A DNA stretch of 64,000 nt from Citrobacter freundii (GCA_003243445.1 QFQQ01000015.1:1-64000); one strand, 5' to 3'. Shown: positions 15,966 to 25,324, counted from the first letter of the stretch. Notes: generated by a model not told the origin, from the sequence alone. Numbers and translations are program-made.

Positions 15966-18900
15966 ATGCTTTCTTATCCGTTAAAGGTAACTGTTTGTTT
16001 CATGCAGGATCCAGCGAAATTAACCAAACGCCTTCTTTTCTTGCTTCGTAAATTATACGTTGCCTCTATTGTTGTAGTTGTTTCAGCTCAGACATATGCT
16101 CAGTCAGCCAACAGCTATTTCTGCAGGCATATCACGCAGGAGAACGGCTTGCTTCACAATAATGTATACGATATTGTGCAGGACGGCAAAGGTTATATGT
16201 GGATCGCATCCGCCAATGGATTGCAGCGTTATGACGGTAACCGGTTTCTCAATTTTCATACCATGCTGAACAGTTCATTGCAGATCGCATCCGGAACACC
16301 TTACCTTGGTGTTGATACGGCTGATAATTCTCTTTGGATCAGCCAGCTGATGAATGCTGAAAAACTCAACCTTCTCACTCAGCGGATCAACTTTTATTCT
16401 TCCGATAAGCTGCTCGATTCCCTTTCTGCGATAAGTGAAGAGTATAAAGATCCGGAGGGAATCTCCTATCTTGTCTCAGATAAAGTTATTTTTCAGTTTG
16501 ACAGTTTACTTAAAAAATACAAAGTCCTTAGTCAGAGCGTTAAGCCATTCACCAGGGGCATCAGCAGCAATCACGTAAATGATCCGGCGAACGGCCAGGT
16601 ATGGATGGGCAGTAATGTATCAGGGTTGATATTGTTTGATGGAAAAACAAAAAGTGTTTATACCGCAGCCCATAATCCCTTTCGCAATCCTGTGCTGGAA
16701 GCCTGTCGTCAGCAATTTGGTGACAACAATGTTGCTATCAGGAGGATCATGATGGACAGCCAACATAATTTATGGATAGCCACCTGGGGAGAGGAGTTTT
16801 ATCAGTATCATGCCGCCAGCAGGAGGTTGCTTCGCTATACGTTGACATCGGTTGTTCCGCAAGGAAAAGTCAGAAAGAACGTATTATCGCCCCAGACTGT
16901 TTCTTGCTTTTATGAAGATGATCATCATACGATATGGGTCAGTGCCGAGAATACAGGCTTGCTTGCCTATCGCCCGGGCATGAATTCATTCGACTACATA
17001 ACTACCAGCAACGGAAATGATCAGGGTGAACTTTACAACTATAATATCTTTTGTATTTACCAGGATAATGAAGAAAACATCTGGCTCGGTACTGACAAGG
17101 GCATTACGCTTTTTAACCCATACCGTCAGCATTTCCAGATCATTCGTCATGAAAAGGACCGCCCGTCATTGCCACGAAGTGAGATCGAATCCTGCATACA
17201 GACAAAAGGGGGTGATATCCTGGTTGGTACCTGGGGCGGAGGTATTACTGTATTTGACAGCAATTGGAGTTTCAAAAAGAATATCCGCTTTCCCGGACAT
17301 CCTGCTGAAGCAAACCTTGTGTGGGATTTTGTGCAGCAGGATGACGGTACGATCTGGGCCGGTTGTCAGCACGGGTACATTCATATCTACAACCCTGGTA
17401 ATAGTAAGATCAGCACACTCCACCCACCCGAGATGAATAATTATACGATACGTTGCATGGCGAAAAGCCGGCGGGGAAATGTTTATTTTGGGTTGCACAA
17501 TGGCCGGATGGTGGAATGGAACAAGCTGGATCAGCAATTTTATACATACAATGAGAACGGCGGAAAAGACGCATCCTCTCCCGTGAACACGATCTTTTTT
17601 GATACGCAGGACCGTTGTTGGGTTGGTACGGATGGAGGCCTGAAAGAATTTGACGTCAGCAGAAGACAGTACACAGCAGTGTATTCATCCCTGGATAATG
17701 GTGCGCATTCCATTTTTCCCAATTTGATAATGAGCATCGGACAGTTCAATGATACCGCACTTCTCGTTGCTACGTTGCGCAGCGGGATCCTGTTGTTTTC
17801 CACGGTAAGCAGGTCTTATCGTCCATTCACACCTGTTGCGGATCTGCGTTTTAATAACAGCTATGCGGTCAGGAAGGATGACAGAGGAGATGTATGGTTC
17901 ACGACAGATTATGGTTTGTATAAATGGCAGGGGAAAGATAACAGGTTCATCCGTTACCAGGTTCTGCCCGGCATGCTCAATGCTGCATTTAAATCATCAA
18001 CATTTTATGAATTGAGCAACGGCAAATGGGTGACATCAACCGCCACGGAACTCTTCACTTTTTTACCGCAGGAAAACCTGCCGGTAAAAGCTGAAAAGGA
18101 CAAGATCGAAATAACCGGTGTGACGGTTTTTGGCCAGCCTGTTTCAGCGGATTCTCTTTTGCCAGGACATTTGCCCCTGCGTCTTTCTTATCAACAGAAT
18201 TTTCTTACGATTGAATTTGCAAAATTGTCTTTTACCAACATCCATCAAAGTAATTATTATTACCGGCTTAAAGGCATTGACAAAGAATGGGTGTATGCAG
18301 ATGATAAGGCATTCGCATCCTACACGAATCTTGCACCAGGCGATTATGTATTTGAAGTAAAAGGGGGAGAAGATAGTACAACAACACCGGTTACAGCTCT
18401 CCGGATAGTAATAGAGCCGCCTTTCTGGAAACGCAACTGGTTCCTGTTGCTGGCTTTTCTCTGTATCGCAGGTATGGTAATAGGCTTTGTGAGATGGCGG
18501 ATCAACAGTATCCGTACGGTTGAAACAGCAAAAAGAAAAGTGCAGGAGGGCGCTTTGGAAACGCTGCGTCTCAGGGAAAAATTAGCTACCGCTAAACTAC
18601 AGGCCCTGCAAAGCCAGATGAACCCGCATTTCATTTTCAATTGCCTGACCTCTATCGATAATCTTATTCAGACGGGTGAGAAGGACAAGGCTACAGTTTA
18701 TCTGGCCAAGTTTGCAAAACTTATCAGGGCCGTTCTGGAAACATCCAAATCAAATACAGTGCCTTGCTGGAAAGATATAGAGACGCTGAACATGTATCTT
18801 GAACTGGAAGCATTGCGCTTTGACGGAAGGTTCAATTATCAGGTCAACGTATCGCCGGAAATATTGCACGGAGACTACAGGGTTCCCCCGCTGTTGGTTC

Positions 18901-19220
18901 AGCCTTTTGTAGAGAATGCGATACATCACGGGTTGCTGAATAAGCTGGAGGCGGACAGGACGTTAACGGTGGATGTATGGGCATCTCAGGGCAATCTTCA
19001 TTATATCATTTGTGATAACGGAGTAGGGCGGGCAAAGGCTGCGGTATATCAGCAATTGAATAAACCTTCGCATCAATCGATGGGGATGCAAATAACGATT
19101 GACCGGATCAATCTTTTTAATAAGAATGGTAGTGATTCCGTTCGTATCACCGACCTATACAACGAGCAGCAGGAGCCTGCCGGAACCAAAATTGAATTAA
19201 GCCTGGTAAATCAACATTAA
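15966..19220 (+). CDS. propeller-sensor histidine kinase (LytS-type catalytic part)
   Basis: Protein of 1084 aa from this ATG; a start at 16002 (MQDPAKLTKRLL) would give a more typical signal peptide ending TYAQS. The periplasmic part holds two-component regulator propeller (Reg_prop) repeats such as DGKGYMWIASANGLQRYD, IWLGTDKGITLFNP and CWVGTDGGLKEFD, then a Y_Y_Y domain (about 735-805: YYYRLKGIDKEWVYAD). One transmembrane helix follows (about 825-845), then a His_kinase domain with His888 in QMNPHFIFN and an ATPase part (PFVENAIHHG; ICDNGVG). No output domain is fused. Its stop is immediately followed by the ATG of the LytTR regulator, indicating a cognate pair. Confidence 0.94.
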   Translation: MLSYPLKVTVCFMQDPAKLTKRLLFLLRKLYVASIVVVVSAQTYAQSANSYFCRHITQENGLLHNNVYDIVQDGKGYMWIASANGLQRYDGNRFLNFHTMLNSSLQIASGTPYLGVDTADNSLWISQLMNAEKLNLLTQRINFYSSDKLLDSLSAISEEYKDPEGISYLVSDKVIFQFDSLLKKYKVLSQSVKPFTRGISSNHVNDPANGQVWMGSNVSGLILFDGKTKSVYTAAHNPFRNPVLEACRQQFGDNNVAIRRIMMDSQHNLWIATWGEEFYQYHAASRRLLRYTLTSVVPQGKVRKNVLSPQTVSCFYEDDHHTIWVSAENTGLLAYRPGMNSFDYITTSNGNDQGELYNYNIFCIYQDNEENIWLGTDKGITLFNPYRQHFQIIRHEKDRPSLPRSEIESCIQTKGGDILVGTWGGGITVFDSNWSFKKNIRFPGHPAEANLVWDFVQQDDGTIWAGCQHGYIHIYNPGNSKISTLHPPEMNNYTIRCMAKSRRGNVYFGLHNGRMVEWNKLDQQFYTYNENGGKDASSPVNTIFFDTQDRCWVGTDGGLKEFDVSRRQYTAVYSSLDNGAHSIFPNLIMSIGQFNDTALLVATLRSGILLFSTVSRSYRPFTPVADLRFNNSYAVRKDDRGDVWFTTDYGLYKWQGKDNRFIRYQVLPGMLNAAFKSSTFYELSNGKWVTSTATELFTFLPQENLPVKAEKDKIEITGVTVFGQPVSADSLLPGHLPLRLSYQQNFLTIEFAKLSFTNIHQSNYYYRLKGIDKEWVYADDKAFASYTNLAPGDYVFEVKGGEDSTTTPVTALRIVIEPPFWKRNWFLLLAFLCIAGMVIGFVRWRINSIRTVETAKRKVQEGALETLRLREKLATAKLQALQSQMNPHFIFNCLTSIDNLIQTGEKDKATVYLAKFAKLIRAVLETSKSNTVPCWKDIETLNMYLELEALRFDGRFNYQVNVSPEILHGDYRVPPLLVQPFVENAIHHGLLNKLEADRTLTVDVWASQGNLHYIICDNGVGRAKAAVYQQLNKPSHQSMGMQITIDRINLFNKNGSDSVRITDLYNEQQEPAGTKIELSLVNQH

Positions 19221-19967
19221 ATGCTGAATGCAATAATTATAGATGATGAAAGCAGCAGCCGCAATGCCTTGCGTCAAAAGCTTGCGGACCATTGCAAGAG
19301 TATATACATTATCGATGAATGTGAAGATGCGGAAACCGGTATCAAAAGCATAGAAGAGAACAAGCCCGATCTCGTGTTCCTGGATGTGGAAATGCCCCGT
19401 GTTAACGGCTTCGTAATGCTGCAGCAATTACAGAACAGGGATTTTGAAGTGATCTTTATCACCGCGTATGACCATTATGCGGTTAAAGCGATCCGGTTCA
19501 GTGCGCTCGATTATCTCGTAAAACCAGTTGAGGTGGAAGAGTTAAAAGGCGCTGTCGCAAAAGCTGAACAAAAAAGAGTGAAGACCAACACCAATGAACA
19601 ACTCGAGCTGTTGCTTCAAAATCTCCGGAGTGAGAAGAAGGAGAAACAGCGGATCGCCATCCCTTCCATGGAAGGATTGCAATTTGTAAAAATTACCGAT
19701 ATCATTTACCTGGAAGCCAGCAGCAATTATACTGTTATTTATAAAGAACCCGATAGCAAGCTGATCGTTTCCAGAACATTGAAAGATTTTGAAGAACTGC
19801 TGCCAACTGATTTTGTGCGCATCCATCACGCGCATATAATTAATTGCAATGCCGTAGAGAAGTATATCAAGGGAGACGGCGGCCAGGTGGTGATGAAAAA
19901 TGGCGCGGTGCTGGATGTGTCCAAGAGAAAGAAAATGGAGTTTTTGAAGATGATGTATAAAGAATAG
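19221..19967 (+). CDS. LytTR-family response regulator
   Basis: Protein of 248 aa. The receiver has Asp8-Asp9, phospho-acceptor Asp55 (VFLDVEMP) and Lys100 (DYLVKP). The LytTR DNA-binding domain (about 145-246) has IIYLEASSNYTVIY, SRTLKDFEELLP and FVRIHHAHIIN. Its start codon abuts the stop of the propeller kinase gene, so translation is coupled. LytTR regulators commonly bind paired direct repeats in promoters. Downstream on the opposite strand is a decayed secreted-protein gene. Confidence 0.94.
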   Translation: MLNAIIIDDESSSRNALRQKLADHCKSIYIIDECEDAETGIKSIEENKPDLVFLDVEMPRVNGFVMLQQLQNRDFEVIFITAYDHYAVKAIRFSALDYLVKPVEVEELKGAVAKAEQKRVKTNTNEQLELLLQNLRSEKKEKQRIAIPSMEGLQFVKITDIIYLEASSNYTVIYKEPDSKLIVSRTLKDFEELLPTDFVRIHHAHIINCNAVEKYIKGDGGQVVMKNGAVLDVSKRKKMEFLKMMYKE

Positions 19968-19978
19968 GGGGCGTTTCT

Positions 19979-20392
19979 TCAATCCTCCTGCGTGATCAGC
20001 GTGAGACATCCTCCTGTTTGAATACCTACCGTGTACGCTGACCGTCGCCGGTAATTCCATATCGGTCGACAGTACAGTATTGTAGTTGATGGAAGTGACA
20101 GAGCTTGGTCTGTAGTACTGGGCCGTGGTCGCAGTTGAAGAAAACCGGATGGCGCCGCCACCGGGAAAGCTGGCTGTAAAAGGGGTGGTTGCAAAACTGT
20201 TCAACTGCGCCGCGGTCCAGTCGGTCGCTCCATAACCATTCTCCGGCAGATCCGGAATCCATCATTGTCATCATCAAGATCAATCGCGTCAGGAATGCCG
20301 TCTCCATCAAAATCGCCGGCAGGCAGGGCACATTGTGCGAAAACGGCGGCGGAGAATAATTGAAAGCCTATGAGCAAGGGCAGGTTTTTCAT
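19979..20392 (-). pseudogene. remnant of a secreted calcium-repeat protein gene, frameshifted and truncated
   Basis: The ATG at 20392 opens a normal signal peptide and a thrombospondin type 3-like calcium motif (ALPAGDFDGDGIPDAIDLDD, then DNDGF). The frame then derails into RICRRMVMERP and stops at 20201. In a shifted frame the sentence resumes as LPENGYGATDWTAAQLNSF, then FATTPFTASFPGGGAIRFSS, TATTAQYYRPSSVTSINYNT. It runs on without a proper end into the tail of the LytTR gene's complementary strand. A single-base indel plus loss of the 3' part explains this. An intact parent would be a T9SS or anchored surface protein. Confidence 0.7.
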
Positions 20393-20526
20393 TGGAGTAT
20401 TCGTTAATACTGTTTAAGTACGGTTGTGTTCCGGATGCAGGATGATCATTCCGGCAACGTATGATGCCGGTCCGGGCATAAAAATATTCCGGCTCCTTAC
20501 CTGAAAGCTTAGAATAAATTTGGAAA

Positions 20527-20552
20527 CATTGATCGAATTAATTCGATCAATG
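20527..20552. promoter_or_regulatory. perfect 26-bp palindrome upstream of a LuxR-type regulator
   Basis: The half-site CATTGATCGAATT (20527-20539) is followed directly by its exact reverse complement (20540-20552). It ends 32 bp before the ATG at 20585. Its core GAATTAATTC is also the core of the palindrome at 25325-25338 beside the paralogous regulator gene. Position and symmetry suggest a dimer-binding operator, perhaps for autoregulation. A hairpin in the leader RNA is an alternative. Confidence 0.65.
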
Positions 20553-20584
20553 GAAAATCTACGCTGCCGTATTTTGTGCAGGCT

Positions 20585-21232
20585 ATGGATAGAATAACAG
20601 TTCTTATAGTGGAAAATCATACAATCGTGCGATTGGGTATGATCACGCTGGTAAGGGAAATGTATCCCAATGCACAGATCAGTGAGGCCAATCACTTGAA
20701 ATCGGCATTGAAACAATTAGATCAAATGACTTTTCAACTGGTGATACTGGACCTGAATGTACCAGCTGGTGACAGCATTGAGATGATCTATTCCATCCGT
20801 TCAAAAGGGCAGCATATTCCTATCCTCATTTTATCCGGTTATGATGAAAGCGTTTATGCTCCCAGGTATCTGAAAGCCGGGGCGAATGGCTACTTGCATA
20901 TCGAAGCGGACCCTGAAGAGATCAGGAAAGCTATTCAAACGGTGATACATGGGGGCACGTACACGAGTGCGGCGATACAGCATCAACTGTTGCGCTCACT
21001 GGCGGATAAGCGCAACAATGGCTATACCGGAAATTTCTATGACCTGTCGGACCGTGAGACGGAGATCATGCACCTGCTGGCAAAGGGTATCAGCCCGACT
21101 GATATAAAACGTCAGTTGAATATTCAGTTGTCTACGATCAGCACTCATAAAGCACGCATCTTTGAAAAGCTGCAGGTGAGCAATATTGTGCAACTGGCCG
21201 AGAAGCTGAGAGAATCGGAAAGAAAAGAATAG
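20585..21232 (+). CDS. atypical NarL/FixJ-type response regulator
   Basis: The ATG at 20585 (MDRITVLIVENH) gives 215 aa; the frame is open upstream only through a GTG. The receiver keeps the phospho-acceptor Asp56 (VILDLNVPAGD), but the N-terminal acidic pair is Glu10-Asn11 and the conserved Lys after NGYLH is Ile106. Its near-twin at 24590-25228 has Glu-Asp and Lys at these places. The LuxR-type HTH is intact (DLSDRETEIMHLLAKGIS … STISTHKARIFEKLQVSN). No kinase is fused or directly upstream. It may be phosphorylated poorly or act independently of phosphorylation. Confidence 0.9.
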   Translation: MDRITVLIVENHTIVRLGMITLVREMYPNAQISEANHLKSALKQLDQMTFQLVILDLNVPAGDSIEMIYSIRSKGQHIPILILSGYDESVYAPRYLKAGANGYLHIEADPEEIRKAIQTVIHGGTYTSAAIQHQLLRSLADKRNNGYTGNFYDLSDRETEIMHLLAKGISPTDIKRQLNIQLSTISTHKARIFEKLQVSNIVQLAEKLRESERKE

Positions 21233-21302
21233 CAGAAGGGGCCCTGGCCAAATGAAATTCCGCTTTTACCATCCCTGTCTGTATTTGCCCTGTCCGTTCA
21301 CG

Positions 21303-21521
21303 TTAATTAACCAACTTGCCAGTTAAAGTATTATAGTAGTTCGATGACCGATGGCTGATGGCCGACTTAACGCCATAGGAGGAACATGATCCGGTAGTAC
21401 AGTGATAAAATGGTCGATAAGATGCAGGGGCTTCGGTCAAAAGAGATAAAATCGGCCATCAGCCTTCGGTCATCGGCCATCGAATGACTGTAGGGTAATA
21501 ACTGGCAAGTTGGGTTAATTA
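21303..21521. repeat. CAAGTTGGG-family palindrome, best-preserved copy
   Basis: Left end TTAATTAACCAACTTGCCAG and right end CTGGCAAGTTGGGTTAATTA are inverted repeats. The inner arms (TTCGATGACCGATGGCTGAT on the left; GGCCATCAGCC and CATCGGCCATCGAA on the right) also pair. It is about 219 bp with no ORF. The right end overlaps the stop codon of the kinase gene at 21519. It fills the gap between convergent genes and could serve as a two-way transcription stop. Confidence 0.75.
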
Positions 21522-24500
21522 GTCCGGAATGAATAAGGTGACCATTGTATTACCCGGCATGCTTTCCGCCTTTAACCGGATCTGCAAAAGAGCCGACAGA
21601 TCTTTCACGATCATCAATCCAAGACCAGTCACCTGCTCCGCATGTCTTGAATCGGTATCATATACCTCATTGACCCAACTGACCAGTTCTTCGCTCATGC
21701 CGATCCCGGTGTCGTGAACAGTCAGTTCGCAGCCTGAAGCAACCTTTTTCGCAGTGATGGTCACCACGCCATTCACCGTTACCTTCACTGCATTATCGAT
21801 CAGGTTATGCAGAATGATAGAGAACAGCAGTTCATCTGTCATCACCTTCAGGTCCGTGTCCACCGCCTGATCCAGTACCGTATTGCGTTCCTGTGCGAGG
21901 TCTTCGAAGATCGTCAGTTTTTCCTGCAGGACCTGTGAAAGGCTTACCGGTGTTATTAAACGCTGGCCTCCATTCATCTGGCTGCGTATATATTGGAGGA
22001 TATTGTTCATCAGGTGATAGAGCCTCCTGATATGATGATGGATGGACTCGGTGACTTTACTATGAGCTAACGTATCCTGTTTTTGCAAACGCTGGCTCAG
22101 TCTTTCCACCGTAAACATCAGGTGTTTCATCGGCGCTTTGATATCATGGCTGAATGCTGCCAGTAATTGCTGCTGAAGTTTTGTCTGCTGCCGTAAAGCC
22201 TGCTCAGAAATCGTGAGCTCGTTCAACGCTGCCTGAAGCTCTGCTGTATTATCCCTGATCTGTTCCTGGAGCGAGGCATTTTTTCTTTTGACGATCCGCA
22301 CTCTCAGCCTGATGATCCCACCGGTCAACAAAGCGGCAAGAATCACCATTACTATAAAAGCTACAGGTTGAAGAAACCACGGCGCGGGCACATGCAGTGG
22401 TAATGACCATTCCAGGTAATTGGTGTTGCCAAACCCGTTCTGCTTCCGGATGCGTAAGGTGAACTCGCCGGTCGGAAGCGTGGTAAGATTGATGGTCCGG
22501 TTATCCGGAACAGGATACCAGACCGGTGCCTCGCCTTTTTTCTCCAGCGCAAAAAAGATCCGGAGATTATCTGGATGACTCCAGTTTGCCGTGGAAACCC
22601 GAACTGTCAGTTGCGACATTCCTCTCGGTACCTGCAAGGTTTCCATGAACCGCACGGGTTTGTTATCTATCAGCACTTCATCCACTGTAAAGGGATAAGA
22701 AGGATAGATGCCGGAAACTGTATCAGGAACAAATGATACTACGCCGTCAATCGTAGGGAATGACAGCAGACCACCGGAGATCCTGGCCGCACAGGGCTGG
22801 CAACCTCCATTAAATTCGTTGGTGTTCAATCCCTGCTCGGTGGAATAATATTGGTAATAAGGATGCAAAGACCGGTCTTTGCTATAATTGATAAGATCTT
22901 CTTTACTGATCTGGAAAAGTCCCTTATTGGTGGAGATCCAGAAGAAACCTTTATGATCTTCCATAATGCAATGGCTGCTTCGCAGGTATCCCTTTGTATC
23001 CAGCGGAAGCTGACAAAACTTTCCATTGTCAAACAGGGCAAACCCGTCTCCATAAGTTGTTATCCACGTACGTCCCCCGGTACCGGAATAAATGCTGCGG
23101 ATATACTGGGACGGCAGCGCGGCTGAATGTTCGGGAGTGGAGCTATTCTTCTTAAGCGTATAAAGGCCATGCAGCGTACCGATCCATAAAGTTGAATCCT
23201 GCGACTCGCTGAAGCAGGTAACGTGCGCGAGCTGCGCTGCAACCACAGCCAGCGAACCCGATCCCTTTGCAATACTCATCCGTTGTATGCCAGCCTGCGT
23301 ACCTATCCATAGCTGGTTGTCGAAGCCCCGGTAAAGACAATTTATCGGTGAAGATATTTGTATGCTGTCCAGTATTTGCCTTGCATCGGCGTCAAGCCGG
23401 TAGATCCGCCGGTCCTTCTTCGTCCATAAAAAACCATCTTCATCTTTAACCACTGAATATTTATCGGATACCTGCGGCATTAATGGCCTGCGGTCTTTAC
23501 TGAGAGAACCGTGATCGATGATCGCGCCCTGGCTTGCCAGCAACCTGCCTGCCTGAAATTCGATCATTGAATAAAAGATATTGAACCCATGTGTTGTTTC
23601 AGCCCGGCTGATCATAAAAGGAGAGGGGATGAACCGGTACAAGCCTTCCGTGGCACTTCCCAAAAAAAACTGTTGCGTCACCGGAGAGATATATGCACAG
23701 TTGATCACATGCTCATCGGCATCGAAGTTGCTCAGCAACAACCGGCAGGAGAATGAACCACCCGTCTTTGCTATTTCGAAAAAGTTCTGGTTATTGTAAA
23801 GGATCACACTCCCGCCATCGGTGCTGCGGAAGATCCTGGAATCATCTTTTAGTCGTCCTGTCAGTGCCGGTACGGCATACTCATGAATGCCCGTTCCGGT
23901 AAATCCCTGTATCGTGCCGTTCTGCTGAAACCGGAATAACTCATTTCCCAATGTAAAAAAATGTTCACCTGGTAAAGCGTCGGACAAGGGCTGTTTCCAT
24001 ACCGCACTGGCTCCTTCATACCTCGCCACGCCCGCCTTCGTCAACTCATAATAGCCGGAGACGCTGGTAAACAGCATCACTGTGTCGTTATACAATCCAA
24101 CGCCCCTATGCCATGCAGGCAGCGGATCCCATTTTGCGTTTGCATTTGCATTGCCCCGCAATGAAAGTGCGCGAAGACGCTCCTTGTAAAAGCCGCTGTC
24201 GGGAGTAGGCTTGCCACCTTTTAAATAGATGATCTCCTGGAAAGAATTAACCGCATACAGGTTTTTAGCAGTGGCATCAAACAAAAAGTCTCCAAACCGG
24301 CTGGAATTAATGGAAAGGTTATGACGGGAGAATTGTTCGAAACGCTCTCCGTTGAACCTGACCAGGCCATCTTCCGTACATAACCAGATATTGCCCATCT
24401 CGTCAGCCGCCATAGCCTTAATGCTGTTTTGCGGAAGCCCGTTCTCGTCAGTATATCTTACAACCTGGTATTTCGTGGTATCAATAGCTGCAGCTCCGTG

Positions 24501-24593
24501 GATATTAAACGCGACAAGAAAAATAACCGTTGTGATGACCCGGAAAAGAAAACAATGGCTGGAAGATGACAGGATTGGTTGGAAGAAAATCAT
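21519..24593 (-). CDS. propeller-sensor histidine kinase (HisKA type)
   Basis: Protein of 1024 aa. An N-terminal signal/anchor (about 10-36) precedes Reg_prop repeats (for example DEMGNIWLCTEDGLVRFNG, NQLWIGTQAGIQRM, FWISTNKGLFQISKED) and a Y_Y_Y-like domain (about 640-725). A transmembrane helix lies near 738-760, then a coiled coil, a HisKA domain with His816 (AFSHDIKAPMKHL) and an ATPase domain (HNLIDNAVKVTVNG; VHDTGIGMS; GLGLMIVKDL). Unlike the kinase at 15966 it uses the classical HisKA fold. Its ATG overlaps the stop of the upstream regulator gene by 4 bp (ATGA at 24590-24593), so the pair is translationally coupled. Confidence 0.94.
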   Translation of the reverse strand: MIFFQPILSSSSHCFLFRVITTVIFLVAFNIHGAAAIDTTKYQVVRYTDENGLPQNSIKAMAADEMGNIWLCTEDGLVRFNGERFEQFSRHNLSINSSRFGDFLFDATAKNLYAVNSFQEIIYLKGGKPTPDSGFYKERLRALSLRGNANANAKWDPLPAWHRGVGLYNDTVMLFTSVSGYYELTKAGVARYEGASAVWKQPLSDALPGEHFFTLGNELFRFQQNGTIQGFTGTGIHEYAVPALTGRLKDDSRIFRSTDGGSVILYNNQNFFEIAKTGGSFSCRLLLSNFDADEHVINCAYISPVTQQFFLGSATEGLYRFIPSPFMISRAETTHGFNIFYSMIEFQAGRLLASQGAIIDHGSLSKDRRPLMPQVSDKYSVVKDEDGFLWTKKDRRIYRLDADARQILDSIQISSPINCLYRGFDNQLWIGTQAGIQRMSIAKGSGSLAVVAAQLAHVTCFSESQDSTLWIGTLHGLYTLKKNSSTPEHSAALPSQYIRSIYSGTGGRTWITTYGDGFALFDNGKFCQLPLDTKGYLRSSHCIMEDHKGFFWISTNKGLFQISKEDLINYSKDRSLHPYYQYYSTEQGLNTNEFNGGCQPCAARISGGLLSFPTIDGVVSFVPDTVSGIYPSYPFTVDEVLIDNKPVRFMETLQVPRGMSQLTVRVSTANWSHPDNLRIFFALEKKGEAPVWYPVPDNRTINLTTLPTGEFTLRIRKQNGFGNTNYLEWSLPLHVPAPWFLQPVAFIVMVILAALLTGGIIRLRVRIVKRKNASLQEQIRDNTAELQAALNELTISEQALRQQTKLQQQLLAAFSHDIKAPMKHLMFTVERLSQRLQKQDTLAHSKVTESIHHHIRRLYHLMNNILQYIRSQMNGGQRLITPVSLSQVLQEKLTIFEDLAQERNTVLDQAVDTDLKVMTDELLFSIILHNLIDNAVKVTVNGVVTITAKKVASGCELTVHDTGIGMSEELVSWVNEVYDTDSRHAEQVTGLGLMIVKDLSALLQIRLKAESMPGNTMVTLFIPD

Positions 24594-25228
24594 TGACTGA
24601 GTTGTTTGATCTTTTCTGCGAGTTCTATCACGTTAGAAACTTTAAGTTTATCGAATATGCGCGCTTTGTAGGTGCTGATGGTTGACAATTGCAGATTCAG
24701 GGACTGTTTGATCTGGCTGGATGAATAGCCTTTGATGAGTAATTGCATCACTTCAAGTTCACGTTGTGAAAGATCCGCCAATTCATTTGCTGATCGTGCA
24801 GGGCCTACGATCTTTTGCAGCAGCTGTTCTTTTACAGCGTCACTGACATAAGATTCGCGATTCAGGATCTTTTGTATAGCGATCTTAATGGTTTCGGAGG
24901 GAGATTCTTTATGCACATAACCGTTCGCGCCCGCTTTCATGTAACGCAATGCGTGCACTTTTTCTTCGTAACTGGAAAAAATAAGAATGGGTAAACGCGG
25001 TGCCCGGAGCCTTACCGCTTCTACCATGGTGGCCGAACCTCCACCAGGAATATTGATGTCGAGGATCAGCAGGTCAAATGATTGTTTTTGCAATTCCTGG
25101 ATGGCCGCAGTAAAAGTAGCGCTTTCCGTTACAGAAGCGGTGGGGTACATTTCCCTGATCAATAGGTTGATACCCATACGCACAATGCTATGATCCTCGG
25201 CAACGAGAAATTGTAGTGATGGTGGCAT
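24590..25228 (-). CDS. NarL/FixJ-type response regulator, partner of the propeller kinase
   Basis: The ATG at 25228 (MPPSLQFLVAEDH) gives 212 aa; the frame extends 9 bp further only to a TTG. The receiver has Glu-Asp, a phospho-acceptor Asp in LLILDINIPGG, and the conserved Lys in NGYVHKESPS. The LuxR-type HTH is DLSQRELEVMQLLIKGYSSS … STISTYKARIFDKLKVSN. It is clearly paralogous to the atypical regulator at 20585. It is first in an operon with the kinase at 21519 and divergent from the pseudo-receiver gene at 25407. The intervening 178 bp carry a GAATTAATTC palindrome. Confidence 0.94.
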   Translation of the reverse strand: MPPSLQFLVAEDHSIVRMGINLLIREMYPTASVTESATFTAAIQELQKQSFDLLILDINIPGGGSATMVEAVRLRAPRLPILIFSSYEEKVHALRYMKAGANGYVHKESPSETIKIAIQKILNRESYVSDAVKEQLLQKIVGPARSANELADLSQRELEVMQLLIKGYSSSQIKQSLNLQLSTISTYKARIFDKLKVSNVIELAEKIKQLSQ

Positions 25229-25324
25229 AATGCGCAAATTATATGAGAATGCTCAGGCACCAAAGTGATATGGTACAAATTATTTGATTTTTGTCAAATG
25301 AAATAGAAGTCTTTTATCTGCTTG

